Assembly: GCF_900105065.1 (NCBI RefSeq)
Contig: NZ_LT629749.1
Coordinates: forward strand, 1,364,001 to 1,428,000
Direction of reading: 5' to 3'
Source: Friedmanniella luteola
GTDB lineage: Bacteria > Actinomycetota > Actinomycetes > Propionibacteriales > Propionibacteriaceae
Length of the DNA: 64,000 bases
Positions 55,997 through 64,000 of the stretch are shown here, piece by piece. The position numbers and the translations under genes were made by a program. How positions within the stretch are numbered: the stretch's first letter is position 1; each line of letters begins with the position of its first letter. The notes under the pieces were generated by a model. The model was not told the DNA's origin. It made no database searches and worked only from the letters and a program-made list of their open reading frames with translations.

Positions 55997-56902
55997 GTGG
56001 GCGACGCAGGCGAGGTCCCGGCGGAGACGGCGGGCGGCATCGAGATCGTGTACGAGACGTTCGGCGACCGGGCGGAGCCACCGGTGCTGCTGGTGATGGG
56101 CCTGGGCACCCAGCTGCTGGGCTGGCGCGCGGCCTTCTGCGAGGCGCTGGTCGAGCGCGGGCACTTCGTCGTCCGCTACGACAACCGCGACATCGGCCTG
56201 TCCACCCACCTCGACGACGCGTCCCGCCCCGACTTCCCCGCCCTGCTGGCGGGGGACGCGTCGTCGGCGGCCTACGACCTCTCCGACATGGCGGACGACG
56301 CCGTCGCCCTCCTCGACCACCTCGGGCTGGACGCGGCGCACGTCGTCGGCGCCTCCCTGGGCGGGATGATCGCCCAGACGCTCGCCCTCGACCACCCCGA
56401 GCGGGTGCTCAGCCTCACCTCGATCATGTCGACGACGGGCGACCGGGGGGTCGGCTCCGCCACCGAGGCGGCGATGACCGTCCTGCTCGCCCCGCCGGCC
56501 CGGAGCCGGGAGGAGGCGCTGGAGCGGAGCGTCGCCTCGGCCCGCGTGCTGGGCTCGCCCGGCTACCCGGCCGACCCCGAGGACGTGCGCCGGCGGGCCG
56601 GCGAGGCCTGGGACCGCGACCACGACCCCGCGGGGGTCGGCCGTCAGCTGGCCGCCATCTACGCCTCCGGTGACCGGACCGCCCGGCTGGCCGGGCTGGA
56701 CGTGCCGACCCTGGTGCTGCACGGGGCCGACGACGCCCTGATCGACGTCTCCGGCGGCCGGGCCACGGCGGAGGTGGTCCCCGGCGCGGAGCTGCTCGTG
56801 CTGGAGGGCATGGGTCACGACCTCCCGGAGGCCCTGTGGCCGCCGGTGCTCGACGCGATCGCTGCGCTGGTGCGACGCGCCGACCAGGCCCGCGCGGCCT
56901 GA
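55997..56902 (+). CDS. alpha/beta hydrolase
   Basis: 301 aa from GTG 55997. Typical fold: IEIVYETFGDRAEPPVLLVMGLGTQLLGWRAAFCEALVERGHFVVRYDNRDIGLSTHLDD, nucleophile Ser in AAHVVGASLGGMIAQTLALDHPERV (about 121), Asp in LVLHGADDALIDVSGG (about 242) and His in EGMGHDLPEALWP (about 271). The family includes aclacinomycin methylesterase-like and proline-iminopeptidase-like enzymes; the substrate is unknown. No signal peptide. Confidence 0.88.
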   Translation: MGDAGEVPAETAGGIEIVYETFGDRAEPPVLLVMGLGTQLLGWRAAFCEALVERGHFVVRYDNRDIGLSTHLDDASRPDFPALLAGDASSAAYDLSDMADDAVALLDHLGLDAAHVVGASLGGMIAQTLALDHPERVLSLTSIMSTTGDRGVGSATEAAMTVLLAPPARSREEALERSVASARVLGSPGYPADPEDVRRRAGEAWDRDHDPAGVGRQLAAIYASGDRTARLAGLDVPTLVLHGADDALIDVSGGRATAEVVPGAELLVLEGMGHDLPEALWPPVLDAIAALVRRADQARAA

Positions 56903-56927
56903 GCGCTCCGCGTCCGCCGTCGCGGGG

Positions 56928-57782
56928 TCAGCCGCGTCCGCCCGCGAGCAGCTGGCGCAGGGTGAGCGGTCGCCGTCCGGTCAGCCGCTCCACGTCGTCG
57001 CTGACGCGGGCCAGCTCCCCGGTCGCGATCGCGGTGTAGGTGCTGACCCAGGCGTCGACCAGCCAGCGCGGGGCGCCGTAGGACGCGCGGGAGGCGTAGG
57101 CCTCCTCGAGGGTCTCGGCGTGGTAGCGCACCGGCCGGCCGCGGGCGGCCGAGACCTGCTCCGCCACGTCGGCGAAGGACAGCGCCTCCGGTCCGGTCAG
57201 CTCGTAGGTGGCCCCCCGGTGCGGCTCCGGGTCCAGCAGCACCGCGGTGGCCGCCCGGGCGACGTCGGCCCGGGCGACCGCGGCGACCCGGCCGTCGCCG
57301 GCCGGACCCCGGATGACGCCGTCCTCGCCCACCACCTCGGGCAGGAAGTCCAGGTAGAAGGAGTCGCGCAGGAAGGTGTGCGCCAACCCGGCGTCGACGA
57401 TCGCGCGCTCGGTCGCCCAGTGGTCGCGGCCGAGGGTGAACACCGCGTTCTCGGCCGCCGCGGCGAAGGAGGTGTAGACGACGTGCTGCACCCCCGCCTC
57501 GGCCGCGGCCGCCACGAAGGCCCGGTGCTGGCCCAGCCGGTCCTCGTCCTCGGCCGCAGACACCATCAGCAGGGTCGACACCCCGCGGAGGGCCGCGACG
57601 GAGGGGTCGCCGTCGCCGTAGCGGGACGGCAGCACGACGCAGCCGGGCAGCGGCGGCACCTTCGCCGGCGTCCGCGCCAGCAGCCGGAGCGGCACGCCAC
57701 GCTCGACCAGCCCCCGGGCGACGAGCCCGCCGACGGCTCCGGTGACGCCCGTGACGGCGATGGTGGGCAGGGCGGTGTCCAT
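56928..57782 (-). CDS. NmrA-like NAD(P)-binding protein
   Basis: 284 aa from ATG 57782. The atypical SDR/NmrA fold reads TIAVTGVTGAVGGLVARGLVERGVPLRLLARTPAKV with G-x-x-G-x-x-G, then LLMVSAAEDEDRLGQHRAFVAAAAEAGVQHVVYTSFAAAAENAVFTLGRDHWATERAI and a C-terminal GATYELTGPEALSFADVAEQVSAARGRPVRYH. The group includes QorB-like quinone reductases and redox sensors. It is likely cytoplasmic. The frame extends upstream but the domain starts here. Single gene, converging on the hydrolase. Confidence 0.88.
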   Translation of the reverse strand: MDTALPTIAVTGVTGAVGGLVARGLVERGVPLRLLARTPAKVPPLPGCVVLPSRYGDGDPSVAALRGVSTLLMVSAAEDEDRLGQHRAFVAAAAEAGVQHVVYTSFAAAAENAVFTLGRDHWATERAIVDAGLAHTFLRDSFYLDFLPEVVGEDGVIRGPAGDGRVAAVARADVARAATAVLLDPEPHRGATYELTGPEALSFADVAEQVSAARGRPVRYHAETLEEAYASRASYGAPRWLVDAWVSTYTAIATGELARVSDDVERLTGRRPLTLRQLLAGGRG

Positions 57783-57889
57783 GACGGGTCCTCTCGAGGG
57801 CGGCGGTGCCCCGATCCTGCCAGCGGCCGCGCAGTCGATCGCACCCGCCGCCACCCAGCCCGGGCCAGGGGTGCTCCCGGCGGCGGTCC

Positions 57890-59452
57890 TCAGGCGACGG
57901 TCGCGAAGGTCGCCATCATCCCCATGTCCTCGTGCTCCAGGTTGTGGCAGTGCACGAGGTAGCGGCCGGGGTGGGCCGGGAACCTCACCGCGACGTCGGC
58001 GTGCTCGCCCGGCCGCAGGTCCAAGGTGTCCTTCCAGCCGACGTCGAACGCGCCCGGGTCCCGGCCGCCCCGGCTCAGCACCTGGAACGGCGCGAGGTGG
58101 ACGTGCACCGGGTGGTGCAGGTCGCTGGCGAAGCGCCACACCTCGATGTCACCGAGCCGCACCGTCGCGTCGGTCCGCGCCGGGTCGAAGAGTGCGTCGT
58201 TGATCAGCCAGTGCCCCGTGCCGGTCCGCCCCCGGGCGAACCGCCAGGTGCGTCGGGGCGCGTCCCTCCGGGGCCGCAGCGTCGGGACGGCGGCGAGCCG
58301 GGCCGGCACGGTGCTGTCCTCGCGGGCCCGCCTGACGACCCGGAACCGCATCACGGCGTCCGTGGGGCCGGTGCCCAGCGCGTTGGTCAGGGTGACCTCG
58401 GTGCCCACCGGGTAGGCGCCGAAGTCGACGAGCACCTCGTAGCGCTCGGCCGGGGCCAGCGGGACGTGGTCGTGCGCCACCGGGGCCGCCAGCAGCCCGC
58501 CGTCGGAGGCGACCTGGACGAAGGCCGGACCCTGCGGCGGGACCGGGTCCAGCGCCAGGTCGTAGCGGCGGGCGTTGGACGCGTTGAGCAGCCGCAGGCG
58601 GTACCGGGCCGCGGCCACCGCCAGCACCGGCCAGGGCCGCCCGTTCACCAGGAGCACGTCGCCGAGCACGCCGGAGGTGTGGTCGGCCGACACCCCGGGC
58701 GGACCAGCCAGGCTGGCGTCCAGCGAGGGGTAGCGGAGCTCACCGTCGGCGCCGAAGGAGCGGTCCATGATCATCAGCGGGACGTCCCGCTCCCCGTGCG
58801 GCAGCGGGAGGGCGTCCTCGACGTCGTCGGAGACGAGGTGGAACCCGGCCAGCCCGCGCCACACCTGCGGCGCGGTGAAGTCCATCCGGTGGTCGTGGTA
58901 CCAGAGCGTGGCCGCCGGCTGGTCGCCCGGGTAGACGTGCTCGCGGGTGCCGCGGCGGACGTCGCCAGCCCCGTGCGGCATCCCGCCGTGGCCGGTCCGG
59001 GAGGTGGCCGCCGGTCCCGCGGGCAGCACGAGGTCGGTCGGGAACCCGTCGCTGGCCGCCGGGGTGTGGCCGCCGTGCAGGTGGACGACGGTGGGCACCG
59101 GCAGGTCGTTGTGGTGGGTCACGACCACCCGCTCGCCGCGCCGGGCGCGGAGGGTCGGGCCCGGGAACAGGCCGTCGTAGCCCCACACGTCGGTGAGGAC
59201 GCCCGGCAGGATCTCGACCTGCGCGGGCCGCTGGACGACGGTGTACCGCGTCGCGGTGCCGTCGCGGGCGGTCGGCCGCTTGACCGGCGGCGTCGTCAAG
59301 GGGACGACGAAGCGCTCGGGCAGCGGCCGGTCGCTCCGGAACACCCGTGCGGTCTGGCCGGCGGGGTCGTCGGCGCAGCCGGCCGTCCCGAGCACGGCCC
59401 CTCCCGCGAGCCCCAGCCCTGCCCCCAGCAGGGCCCGGCGGCTCACCCTCAC
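57890..59452 (-). CDS. Tat-exported multicopper oxidase
   Basis: 520 aa from GTG 59452, overlapping the membrane gene stop (GTGA). The start VRVSRRALLGAGLGLAGGAVLGTAGCADD is a Tat signal (SRRALLG) with a possible lipobox Cys. Copper motifs: HLHGGH (about 122), WYHDHRMD (about 184), HPVHVHLAPF (about 449) and HCHNLEHEDMGMM (about 500), together the T1, T2 and T3 ligands. Such CueO/CotA-like laccases oxidise Cu(I), metals or phenols outside the membrane. Copper would be inserted before export. It is translationally coupled to the upstream membrane protein. Confidence 0.93.
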   Translation of the reverse strand: MRVSRRALLGAGLGLAGGAVLGTAGCADDPAGQTARVFRSDRPLPERFVVPLTTPPVKRPTARDGTATRYTVVQRPAQVEILPGVLTDVWGYDGLFPGPTLRARRGERVVVTHHNDLPVPTVVHLHGGHTPAASDGFPTDLVLPAGPAATSRTGHGGMPHGAGDVRRGTREHVYPGDQPAATLWYHDHRMDFTAPQVWRGLAGFHLVSDDVEDALPLPHGERDVPLMIMDRSFGADGELRYPSLDASLAGPPGVSADHTSGVLGDVLLVNGRPWPVLAVAAARYRLRLLNASNARRYDLALDPVPPQGPAFVQVASDGGLLAAPVAHDHVPLAPAERYEVLVDFGAYPVGTEVTLTNALGTGPTDAVMRFRVVRRAREDSTVPARLAAVPTLRPRRDAPRRTWRFARGRTGTGHWLINDALFDPARTDATVRLGDIEVWRFASDLHHPVHVHLAPFQVLSRGGRDPGAFDVGWKDTLDLRPGEHADVAVRFPAHPGRYLVHCHNLEHEDMGMMATFATVA

Positions 59453-59931
59453 GCCACCGCTCCGTCGCCTGCAGCCGTCCGGTGGGTCCGCCGGGGAGCG
59501 CGCGGGCGGGCGGCCGCGGGCGCCCAGCTGAGGACCGCGACGGCGACGGCCAGCGCGACCAGGGCCACCCCGAGGGGGATGTGGACGCCCAGCGCGCGGT
59601 TGTAGCCCAGACCGGTCTGGACGCCCGCGAGCAGGAAGAGCAGCGGGCAGCCGAGGGCCCACAGCCGGCCGCCGGCCAGCACGTAGCCGACGCCGACGAG
59701 CGCCAGGACGAGCGCGGTCAGGACCAGCAGGCCGGCGGCGGTCTGGTGCAACCGCAGCAGCCCGTACCGCCCGTCGAGGTACTGGCCGATGGAGATCGGC
59801 TGGACGAGGGCGAGGCCGAGGTGCGCCGTGGTGAGGACCCGGAACAGGACGAGGAGGGCGACGAAGAGCGGCCGTCGAGCCGGCGGTGGGTGCTCGGTCA
59901 CGACCGCCGGGGCGGGCAGGGTGCTGGTCAT
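59449..59931 (-). CDS. four-helix membrane protein coupled to the multicopper oxidase
   Basis: 160 aa from ATG 59931. Four membrane helices: FVALLVLFRVLTTAHLGLALVQPIS, HQTAAGLLVLTALVLALVGVGYVLAGG, WALGCPLLFLLAGVQTGLGY and HIPLGVALVALAVAVAVLSWA. Histidines 48, 78 and 130, one near each helix end, could bind heme or copper. Operon position suggests a role in electron or copper delivery to the oxidase. An A+T-rich stretch (59940-59965, with TATAAGT and GTAG-N5-CTAC) just upstream may be its promoter and operator. Confidence 0.75.
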   Translation of the reverse strand: MTSTLPAPAVVTEHPPPARRPLFVALLVLFRVLTTAHLGLALVQPISIGQYLDGRYGLLRLHQTAAGLLVLTALVLALVGVGYVLAGGRLWALGCPLLFLLAGVQTGLGYNRALGVHIPLGVALVALAVAVAVLSWAPAAARPRAPRRTHRTAAGDGAVA

Positions 59932-60050
59932 GACGGCGACGCTATAAGTAGCGTTCCTACGCAACAAGAGGCGACGACCCTGACCTGACCCTGATCCGGC
60001 GGGCGGCGCGGGCTGCCGCCGACGGCCCGGCTGGCGTAGGCTCCCAAGGT

Positions 60051-60410
60051 ATGGGGCAGGAACGGCTGAAGGGCCACCTCGACGGGCTGCTGCTCGCGGT
60101 GCTGGAGTCCGGGCCGCTGCACGGCTACGCCGTCATCGAGGCGCTGCAGGCCCGCTCCGGCGGTGAGCTGCGGCTGCCGACCGGCACCGTCTACCCGGCG
60201 CTCCGCCGCCTCGAGGAGGCCGGGCTCACCGTGGGGGACTGGTCCACCGTCGGCGGTCGACGGCGGCGGACCTACGCCCTGACCGCGGCCGGCCGACGCG
60301 AGCTGCAGGGCGAGCGCGCGGAGTGGCTCCGGTTCTCGGGCACTATCGGCAGCGTCCTCGGCGGCCTGCGGGCGCCCGTACCCGTCGACGACGAGAGCGC
60401 GTCGGCATGA
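60051..60410 (+). CDS. PadR-family transcriptional regulator
   Basis: 119 aa, ATG start. Winged helix: RLKGHLDGLLLAVLESGPLHGYAVIEALQARSGGELRLPTGTVYPALRRLEEAGLTVGDWSTVGGRRRRTYALTAAGRRELQGE. PadR proteins bind phenolic acids or drugs and repress stress genes. The downstream gene overlaps by four bases and codes a membrane partner, a very common pair (PadR plus permease-prefix protein). Divergent from the oxidase operon, so that operon may also be a target. Confidence 0.93.
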   Translation: MGQERLKGHLDGLLLAVLESGPLHGYAVIEALQARSGGELRLPTGTVYPALRRLEEAGLTVGDWSTVGGRRRRTYALTAAGRRELQGERAEWLRFSGTIGSVLGGLRAPVPVDDESASA

Positions 60411-61099
60411 ACCGCCGGTCCCGGCCCCCGGTCGACCCGATCGACGCGGTGCTCGCGGACCTCGCGGCCCGGCTGCCGGCCGGTGCCGGAGGTGGACGTC
60501 GGGGGCTGCTGCAGGAGGCGGAGGACGGGCTGCGCGACGCGGCCGAGGCCTACGAGCAGCAGGGCTGCACGCATCGGGAGGCGGCCCACCGCGCCGCGGG
60601 CGAGTTCGGCGAGCCCGCGGCGCTGGCGCCCTGGTACGCCGACGACGTGCTGCGCCTGGAGGCCCGGCGCACCAGCGGGGTGCTGGCCCTGGGGTACCTG
60701 CTGGTCCTCACCGCCTGGGCGCTGCTGGGGAGGACGGCCGGGCACCCGGAGCCGCGGGACCACCGCTGGGTCACGTCCAGCTTCGCGGTCCTCGGCGTGC
60801 TGGCCGCCGCGGTCGCCGCCGCGGTGTTCGTGGCCTGCCGGCGACAGGCCCGGTCGGGCCGGACGGGCGGGGCCGTCGCCTGGGCGGCCGGCGTCGCCGG
60901 GCTGCTCTGCGGGGGCGCCACGCTGCTCGCCTCCTACCTGGTGGAGCCGTGGGGCAGCCGCGGCAGCGCGCTGCCGGCCTCGCCCTGGACGGGTCCGGTG
61001 GAGGTGCTGAGCGCCCTGGTGGTCGCCGTCATCCTGCTGCTGTCGCTGCGGTGCCTGGGCGCCGCCTGGCGGGTGCGGCACCCGGCTCGCCGGGGCTGA
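60407..61099 (+). CDS. permease-prefix-domain membrane protein
   Basis: 230 aa from ATG 60407, overlapping the padR stop. The N-terminal soluble domain (about 1-85: DPIDAVLADLAARLPA...LLQEAEDGLRDAAEAYEQQGCTHREAAHRAAGEFGEPAALAPWYADDV) is the permease-prefix domain found with PadR regulators. Four membrane helices follow near 98-115, 127-147, 158-178 and 195-215. It probably acts as a sensor or transporter part controlled by the PadR protein. No ATPase is nearby. Confidence 0.85.
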   Translation: MNRRSRPPVDPIDAVLADLAARLPAGAGGGRRGLLQEAEDGLRDAAEAYEQQGCTHREAAHRAAGEFGEPAALAPWYADDVLRLEARRTSGVLALGYLLVLTAWALLGRTAGHPEPRDHRWVTSSFAVLGVLAAAVAAAVFVACRRQARSGRTGGAVAWAAGVAGLLCGGATLLASYLVEPWGSRGSALPASPWTGPVEVLSALVVAVILLLSLRCLGAAWRVRHPARRG

Positions 61100-61114
61100 T
61101 CGGTCCGACAACGG

Positions 61115-61152
61115 CACGAGCCCCCGCCCACCGCAGTGGGAAGGGGCTCGTG
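61115..61152. terminator. bidirectional two-part hairpin
   Basis: CACGAGCCCC (61115-61124) pairs with GGGGCTCGTG (61143-61152); inside it CCCAC pairs with GTGGG (61127-61139). It lies between the converging membrane gene and tRNA-Leu and can serve both. Confidence 0.75.
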
Positions 61153-61160
61153 GCCGTCGT

Positions 61161-61245
61161 GTCCGAGGGGGGACTTGAACCCCCATTCCCCGTCAAGGGA
61201 ACTAGCACCTCAAGCTAGCGCGTCTACCTATTCCGCCACCCGGAC
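61161..61245 (-). tRNA. tRNA-Leu (GAG)
   Basis: 85 nt on the minus strand. Acceptor arms GTCCGGG and CTCGGAC pair (one G-T). The anticodon stem CTAGC/GCTAG holds the loop TTGAGGT with anticodon GAG, the T-arm GGGGG-TTCAAGT-CCCCC is present, and a long variable arm (TTCCCTTGACGGGGAA) marks a class II leucine tRNA. CCA is not encoded. It is intact and shows no integration signs. Confidence 0.95.
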
Positions 61246-61309
61246 CTCGTTCAGCAGCAGTGAACTATAACAACAGGCGTCCCGCAGGACGAATCGGCGC
61301 CGCTCGCGG

Positions 61310-62623
61310 TCACCGTCGGGGCCGGTGGCGCCAGCGCCGGGCGATGGCGCGGGCCAGCGGGTCGATCGGGGCGCCGCCGTCCGCGCGCATGCCGGCCCGG
61401 GTGAGCCGGCGGCTGCTCCACAGCGACACGAAGCCGAACGCCCACAGCACGTACTGGAAGCAGAAGGCGATCTCGAAGTCCGCGAGGTCGAACGCGCCGG
61501 TCGGCGCCCGCCAGTCCAAGATCACCCCGATCGCGAAGATCGTGATCAACGACGCGGTGAAGCCGCCCATGTTGACGATGCCCGACGCCGCCCCCAGCCG
61601 CGTCGAGGGGTTGAACGAGCGGGCGAAGTCGAAGCCGACCGCGGACGCCGGTCCGTAGGCGGCCAGCACCACCAGCAGCAGGACCAGCAGCGGCAGGGGC
61701 ACGGTGCCCGGCCACAGCAGCACCAGGGTCCAGGTGGCGACCGTGGTGATCATGACCCCGAAGATCAGGTTCGACCGGCGCAGCGGGTACTGGGCCGTCA
61801 GCTGCCCCAGCACCGGCCCGATCACGGGCCCCGCCAGCACCATCAGGGTGAGCAGCCCGCCGGCCAGGCCGGGGCTGTAGCCGAGGCCGGCCGTCATGAA
61901 CGGGTAGCCCCAGAGCAGGACGAAGACCATCCCCGAGAACTGCGTGCTGAAGTGCGACCACAGCCCCAACCGCGTGCCGGGGTGGACGAACGAGCTGCGC
62001 AGGTCGGTCATCGCCTCCGCCCAGCCGACGGGGGCCGCGGCGGGGCTGCCGACCGGCCGGTCGCGGACCGCCAGCAGCACCAGGAGGGCGGCCAGCACCC
62101 CGACGGCGGCCGCCCCGAGGTAGGCCGGCGTCCACCCGGGACCGGCGAGGGCCGCGGCCAGCGGGATGGTGCTGGCCACCTGCCCCAGCTGGCCGACCTG
62201 CCCCGTCAGCTGGGTGACCATCGGCACCCGCCGGGCGGGGAACCAGGCCGGGATGATCCGCAGCACCGAGATGAAGGTCATGGCGTCGCCGGCGCCGACG
62301 ACCACCCGGGCCAGCACCGCCGTGCCCGGGTGGGTGGCCAGCGCCATCGTCGTCTGGCCGACGGCCATCAGCAGCGCACCCGCGACCAGCAGCAGCCGCG
62401 ACCCGAACCGGTCGACGAGGATGCCCACCGGGATCTGCATGGCGGCGTAGACGACGAGCTGGAGGACGACGAACGTCGACAGCACGGAGGCGCCGACACC
62501 GAACCGCTCCGTCGCCGGACCGGCGGCGACGCCGAGGGAGGTGCGCTGGAAGATGGCCACCGCGTAGGCCGCCACCGCCACACCCCAGACGAACCAGGAG
62601 CGGCGGCGGGCGGAGGTGGGCAC
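61310..62623 (-). CDS. MFS transporter
   Basis: 437 aa from GTG 62623. Twelve membrane helices. It begins SWFVWGVAVAAYAVAIFQRTSLGVAAGPATERFGVG; motif A is QIPVGILVDRFGSRLLLVAG (about 64-83). Other marks are VVGAGDAMTFISVLRIIPAWFPARRVPMVTQLTGQVGQLGQV and GFDFARSFNPSTRLGAASGIVNMGGFTASL. It resembles sugar-phosphate or nitrate-like exporters of the 12-helix class; the substrate is unknown. The frame is open far upstream but the helices begin here. Confidence 0.9.
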   Translation of the reverse strand: MPTSARRRSWFVWGVAVAAYAVAIFQRTSLGVAAGPATERFGVGASVLSTFVVLQLVVYAAMQIPVGILVDRFGSRLLLVAGALLMAVGQTTMALATHPGTAVLARVVVGAGDAMTFISVLRIIPAWFPARRVPMVTQLTGQVGQLGQVASTIPLAAALAGPGWTPAYLGAAAVGVLAALLVLLAVRDRPVGSPAAAPVGWAEAMTDLRSSFVHPGTRLGLWSHFSTQFSGMVFVLLWGYPFMTAGLGYSPGLAGGLLTLMVLAGPVIGPVLGQLTAQYPLRRSNLIFGVMITTVATWTLVLLWPGTVPLPLLVLLLVVLAAYGPASAVGFDFARSFNPSTRLGAASGIVNMGGFTASLITIFAIGVILDWRAPTGAFDLADFEIAFCFQYVLWAFGFVSLWSSRRLTRAGMRADGGAPIDPLARAIARRWRHRPRR

Positions 62624-62698
62624 GCCCCATCCTGGCCCACGCCGACCCGCGGCCCCCCGCGGCCGCGCGACGGCGGACCGGTGGGACAGGATGACGGT

Positions 62699-64000
62699 GT
62701 GACCCACGCCTACGCCGCCGACGCCGAGGTGGTGGCGCTGTGCCGCGACCTCATCCGGATCGACACCTCCAACTACGGCGACCAGCCGGGACCGGGGGAG
62801 CGGGCGGCCGCCGAGCACGTGGCCACCCTGCTGGACGAGGTGGGCATCGAGGCCGAGCTGCTCGAGCCGGAGCCCGGGCGGACCAGTGTCGTCGCGCGCT
62901 GGGAGCCGGAGGGCGTCGACCGCTCGCTGTCGCCGCTGCTGGTGCACGGCCACCTCGACGTGGTGCCGGCCAACGCCGACGACTGGTCGGTCCCGCCGTT
63001 CGCCGGCGAGGTGGTCGACGACTGCCTGTGGGGCCGCGGGGCCGTCGACATGAAGGACTTCGACGCCATGGTGCTGAGCGTGGTCCGGGCGCGGGCCCGG
63101 GCCGGCGCGGCCCCCCGCCGTCCGCTCCGGCTGGTGTTCACCGCCGACGAGGAGGCGGGCAGCGGGCTCGGGGCGCAGTGGCTGGTGGACGAGCACCGCG
63201 ACACCGTCGCCGACTGCGAGCTGGCCATCGGCGAGGTCGGCGGCTTCTCCCTGACCGTCCGCGACGACCTGCGGCTGTACCTCGTCCAGACCGCCGAGAA
63301 GGGGATGGCCTGGCTCGACCTCATCGCGGACGGCCGGGCGGGCCACGGCTCCTTCCGCAACGACGACAACGCGGTGACCGCGCTCAGCGCCGCCGTCGCC
63401 CGGGTCGGTGCTCACGCCTGGCCTCACCGGATCACCTCCGCGCAGCAGGCGTTCCTCGACGCGGTCGCCGAGGCGTTCGAGGTGGAGCTGGACCCCGGCA
63501 CGATCGAGGAGACGCTGGCCCGGCTGGGCAGCATCGCCCGGATGGTCGGCGCGACGATGTCGAACACGGCGAACCCGACGATGCTGGACGCCGGCTACAA
63601 GCACAACGTCATCCCCGGCCAGGCGCGGGCGGCGATCGACGGCCGCTTCGTCCCCGGGGGTGAGCAGGAGTTCTACGAGACCATCACCGAGCTGATCGGG
63701 GACCGCGTCCGCTACGAGGTGGTCACCCGCCAGGACGCCGTCGAGACCGCGTTCTCGGGCTCGCTGGTCGAGGCGATGCAGGCCTGCCTGGCCGCCGAGG
63801 ACCCCGGCGCGCGGGCCGTCCCGTTCCTGATGAGCGGCGGCACCGACGCCAAGGCGTGGGACCGGCTGGGCATCCGCTCCTTCGGCTTCGCGCCGTTGCG
63901 GCTGCCCCCGGAGCTCGACTTCGTCGGGATGTTCCACGGCGTCGACGAGCGGGTCCCGACGGCGTCGCTCGAGTTCGGGGCGCGCGTTCTCGACCGCTTC
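62699..64000 (+). CDS. M20-family peptidase, 3' end outside window
   Basis: 434 codons visible from GTG 62699; the frame is still open at base 64000. Zinc-binding motifs: LVHGHLDVVPANADDW (about 81), WGRGAVDMKDFDAM (about 111), and FTADEEAGSGLG (about 148), with a later His region (MFHGVDERVP, about 412). The dimerisation lid domain lies between about 190 and 310. Dipeptidases, acetylornithine deacetylases and succinyl-diaminopimelate desuccinylases share this layout; a dipeptidase-like hydrolase is the safest call. Divergent from the MFS gene with 75 bases between starts. Confidence 0.92.
   Translation, partial: MTHAYAADAEVVALCRDLIRIDTSNYGDQPGPGERAAAEHVATLLDEVGIEAELLEPEPGRTSVVARWEPEGVDRSLSPLLVHGHLDVVPANADDWSVPPFAGEVVDDCLWGRGAVDMKDFDAMVLSVVRARARAGAAPRRPLRLVFTADEEAGSGLGAQWLVDEHRDTVADCELAIGEVGGFSLTVRDDLRLYLVQTAEKGMAWLDLIADGRAGHGSFRNDDNAVTALSAAVARVGAHAWPHRITSAQQAFLDAVAEAFEVELDPGTIEETLARLGSIARMVGATMSNTANPTMLDAGYKHNVIPGQARAAIDGRFVPGGEQEFYETITELIGDRVRYEVVTRQDAVETAFSGSLVEAMQACLAAEDPGARAVPFLMSGGTDAKAWDRLGIRSFGFAPLRLPPELDFVGMFHGVDERVPTASLEFGARVLDRF

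Noticed and set aside
61161-61245. tRNA-Leu as an integration site
   Set aside because: The tRNA is intact, no partial copy is seen, and no integrase lies nearby. The only element found uses yifB.

Overview
The window is from a very high-GC actinobacterium. Third positions are almost all G or C, GTG starts and 1-4 base stop/start overlaps are common, and there are a WhiB-family gene, an actinobacterial-type LexA box (TCGAAC-N4-GTTCGA) and the actinobacterial mutasome imuA'-imuB-dnaE2. The gene mix fits a Geodermatophilaceae-like organism, but the family is an impression, not a proof.

Layout. 1-3545: a partial membrane protein, a short UvrA-like ATPase and a split-barrel flavin protein. 3873-5324 and 15285-15396: the two halves of a yifB/comM-type AAA+ ATPase gene, split by a 9,979-bp integrative element (5304-15284). 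The element carries a large serine integrase, an excisionase-like HTH protein, a tightly overlapping series of small genes (zinc-binding protein, replication-initiator-like protein, WhiB-like protein, phosphatase-domain protein), a HicAB toxin-antitoxin pair, and a leftward block with an unusual overlapping pair: a 300-aa protein of unknown function and a 68-aa two-helix membrane protein. The att sites can be read by eye, and the reconstructed attP is a perfect palindrome around a GT dinucleotide. No phage structural, FtsK/Tra or relaxase gene is recognisable, so the element looks like a satellite or a small mobilisable island. dprA follows the yifB 3' piece.

16703-31587: housekeeping and accessory chromosome: a secreted FN3 protein, CDF metal exporter, class B penicillin-binding protein, an esterase/ATP-grasp pair, GNAT proteins, Tam methyltransferase, dienelactone hydrolase, RpiR regulator, Bcr/CflA efflux pump, DedA protein and HNH nuclease. 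31754-37570: the SOS mutagenesis operon behind a perfect 20-bp LexA palindrome that lies between -35 and -10.

37589-51960: a TSUP transporter, then a carbohydrate region: a sugar-binding lipoprotein on the + strand, and on the - strand thuA-like, Gfo/Idh/MocA dehydrogenase and two ABC permeases. Divergent from these are a GmhA-like isomerase and a GH38 alpha-mannosidase whose N-terminus appears frameshifted at a C7 run, then a DctA symporter. No ABC ATPase is present, so the importer must use one encoded elsewhere.

51988-64000: an epimerase-like protein, a thioesterase, an acyl-CoA dehydrogenase behind a tandem 15-bp operator, an alcohol dehydrogenase, a hydrolase, an NmrA-like protein, a Tat-exported multicopper oxidase with a membrane partner, a PadR regulator with its membrane partner, tRNA-Leu(GAG), an MFS transporter and a partial M20 peptidase.
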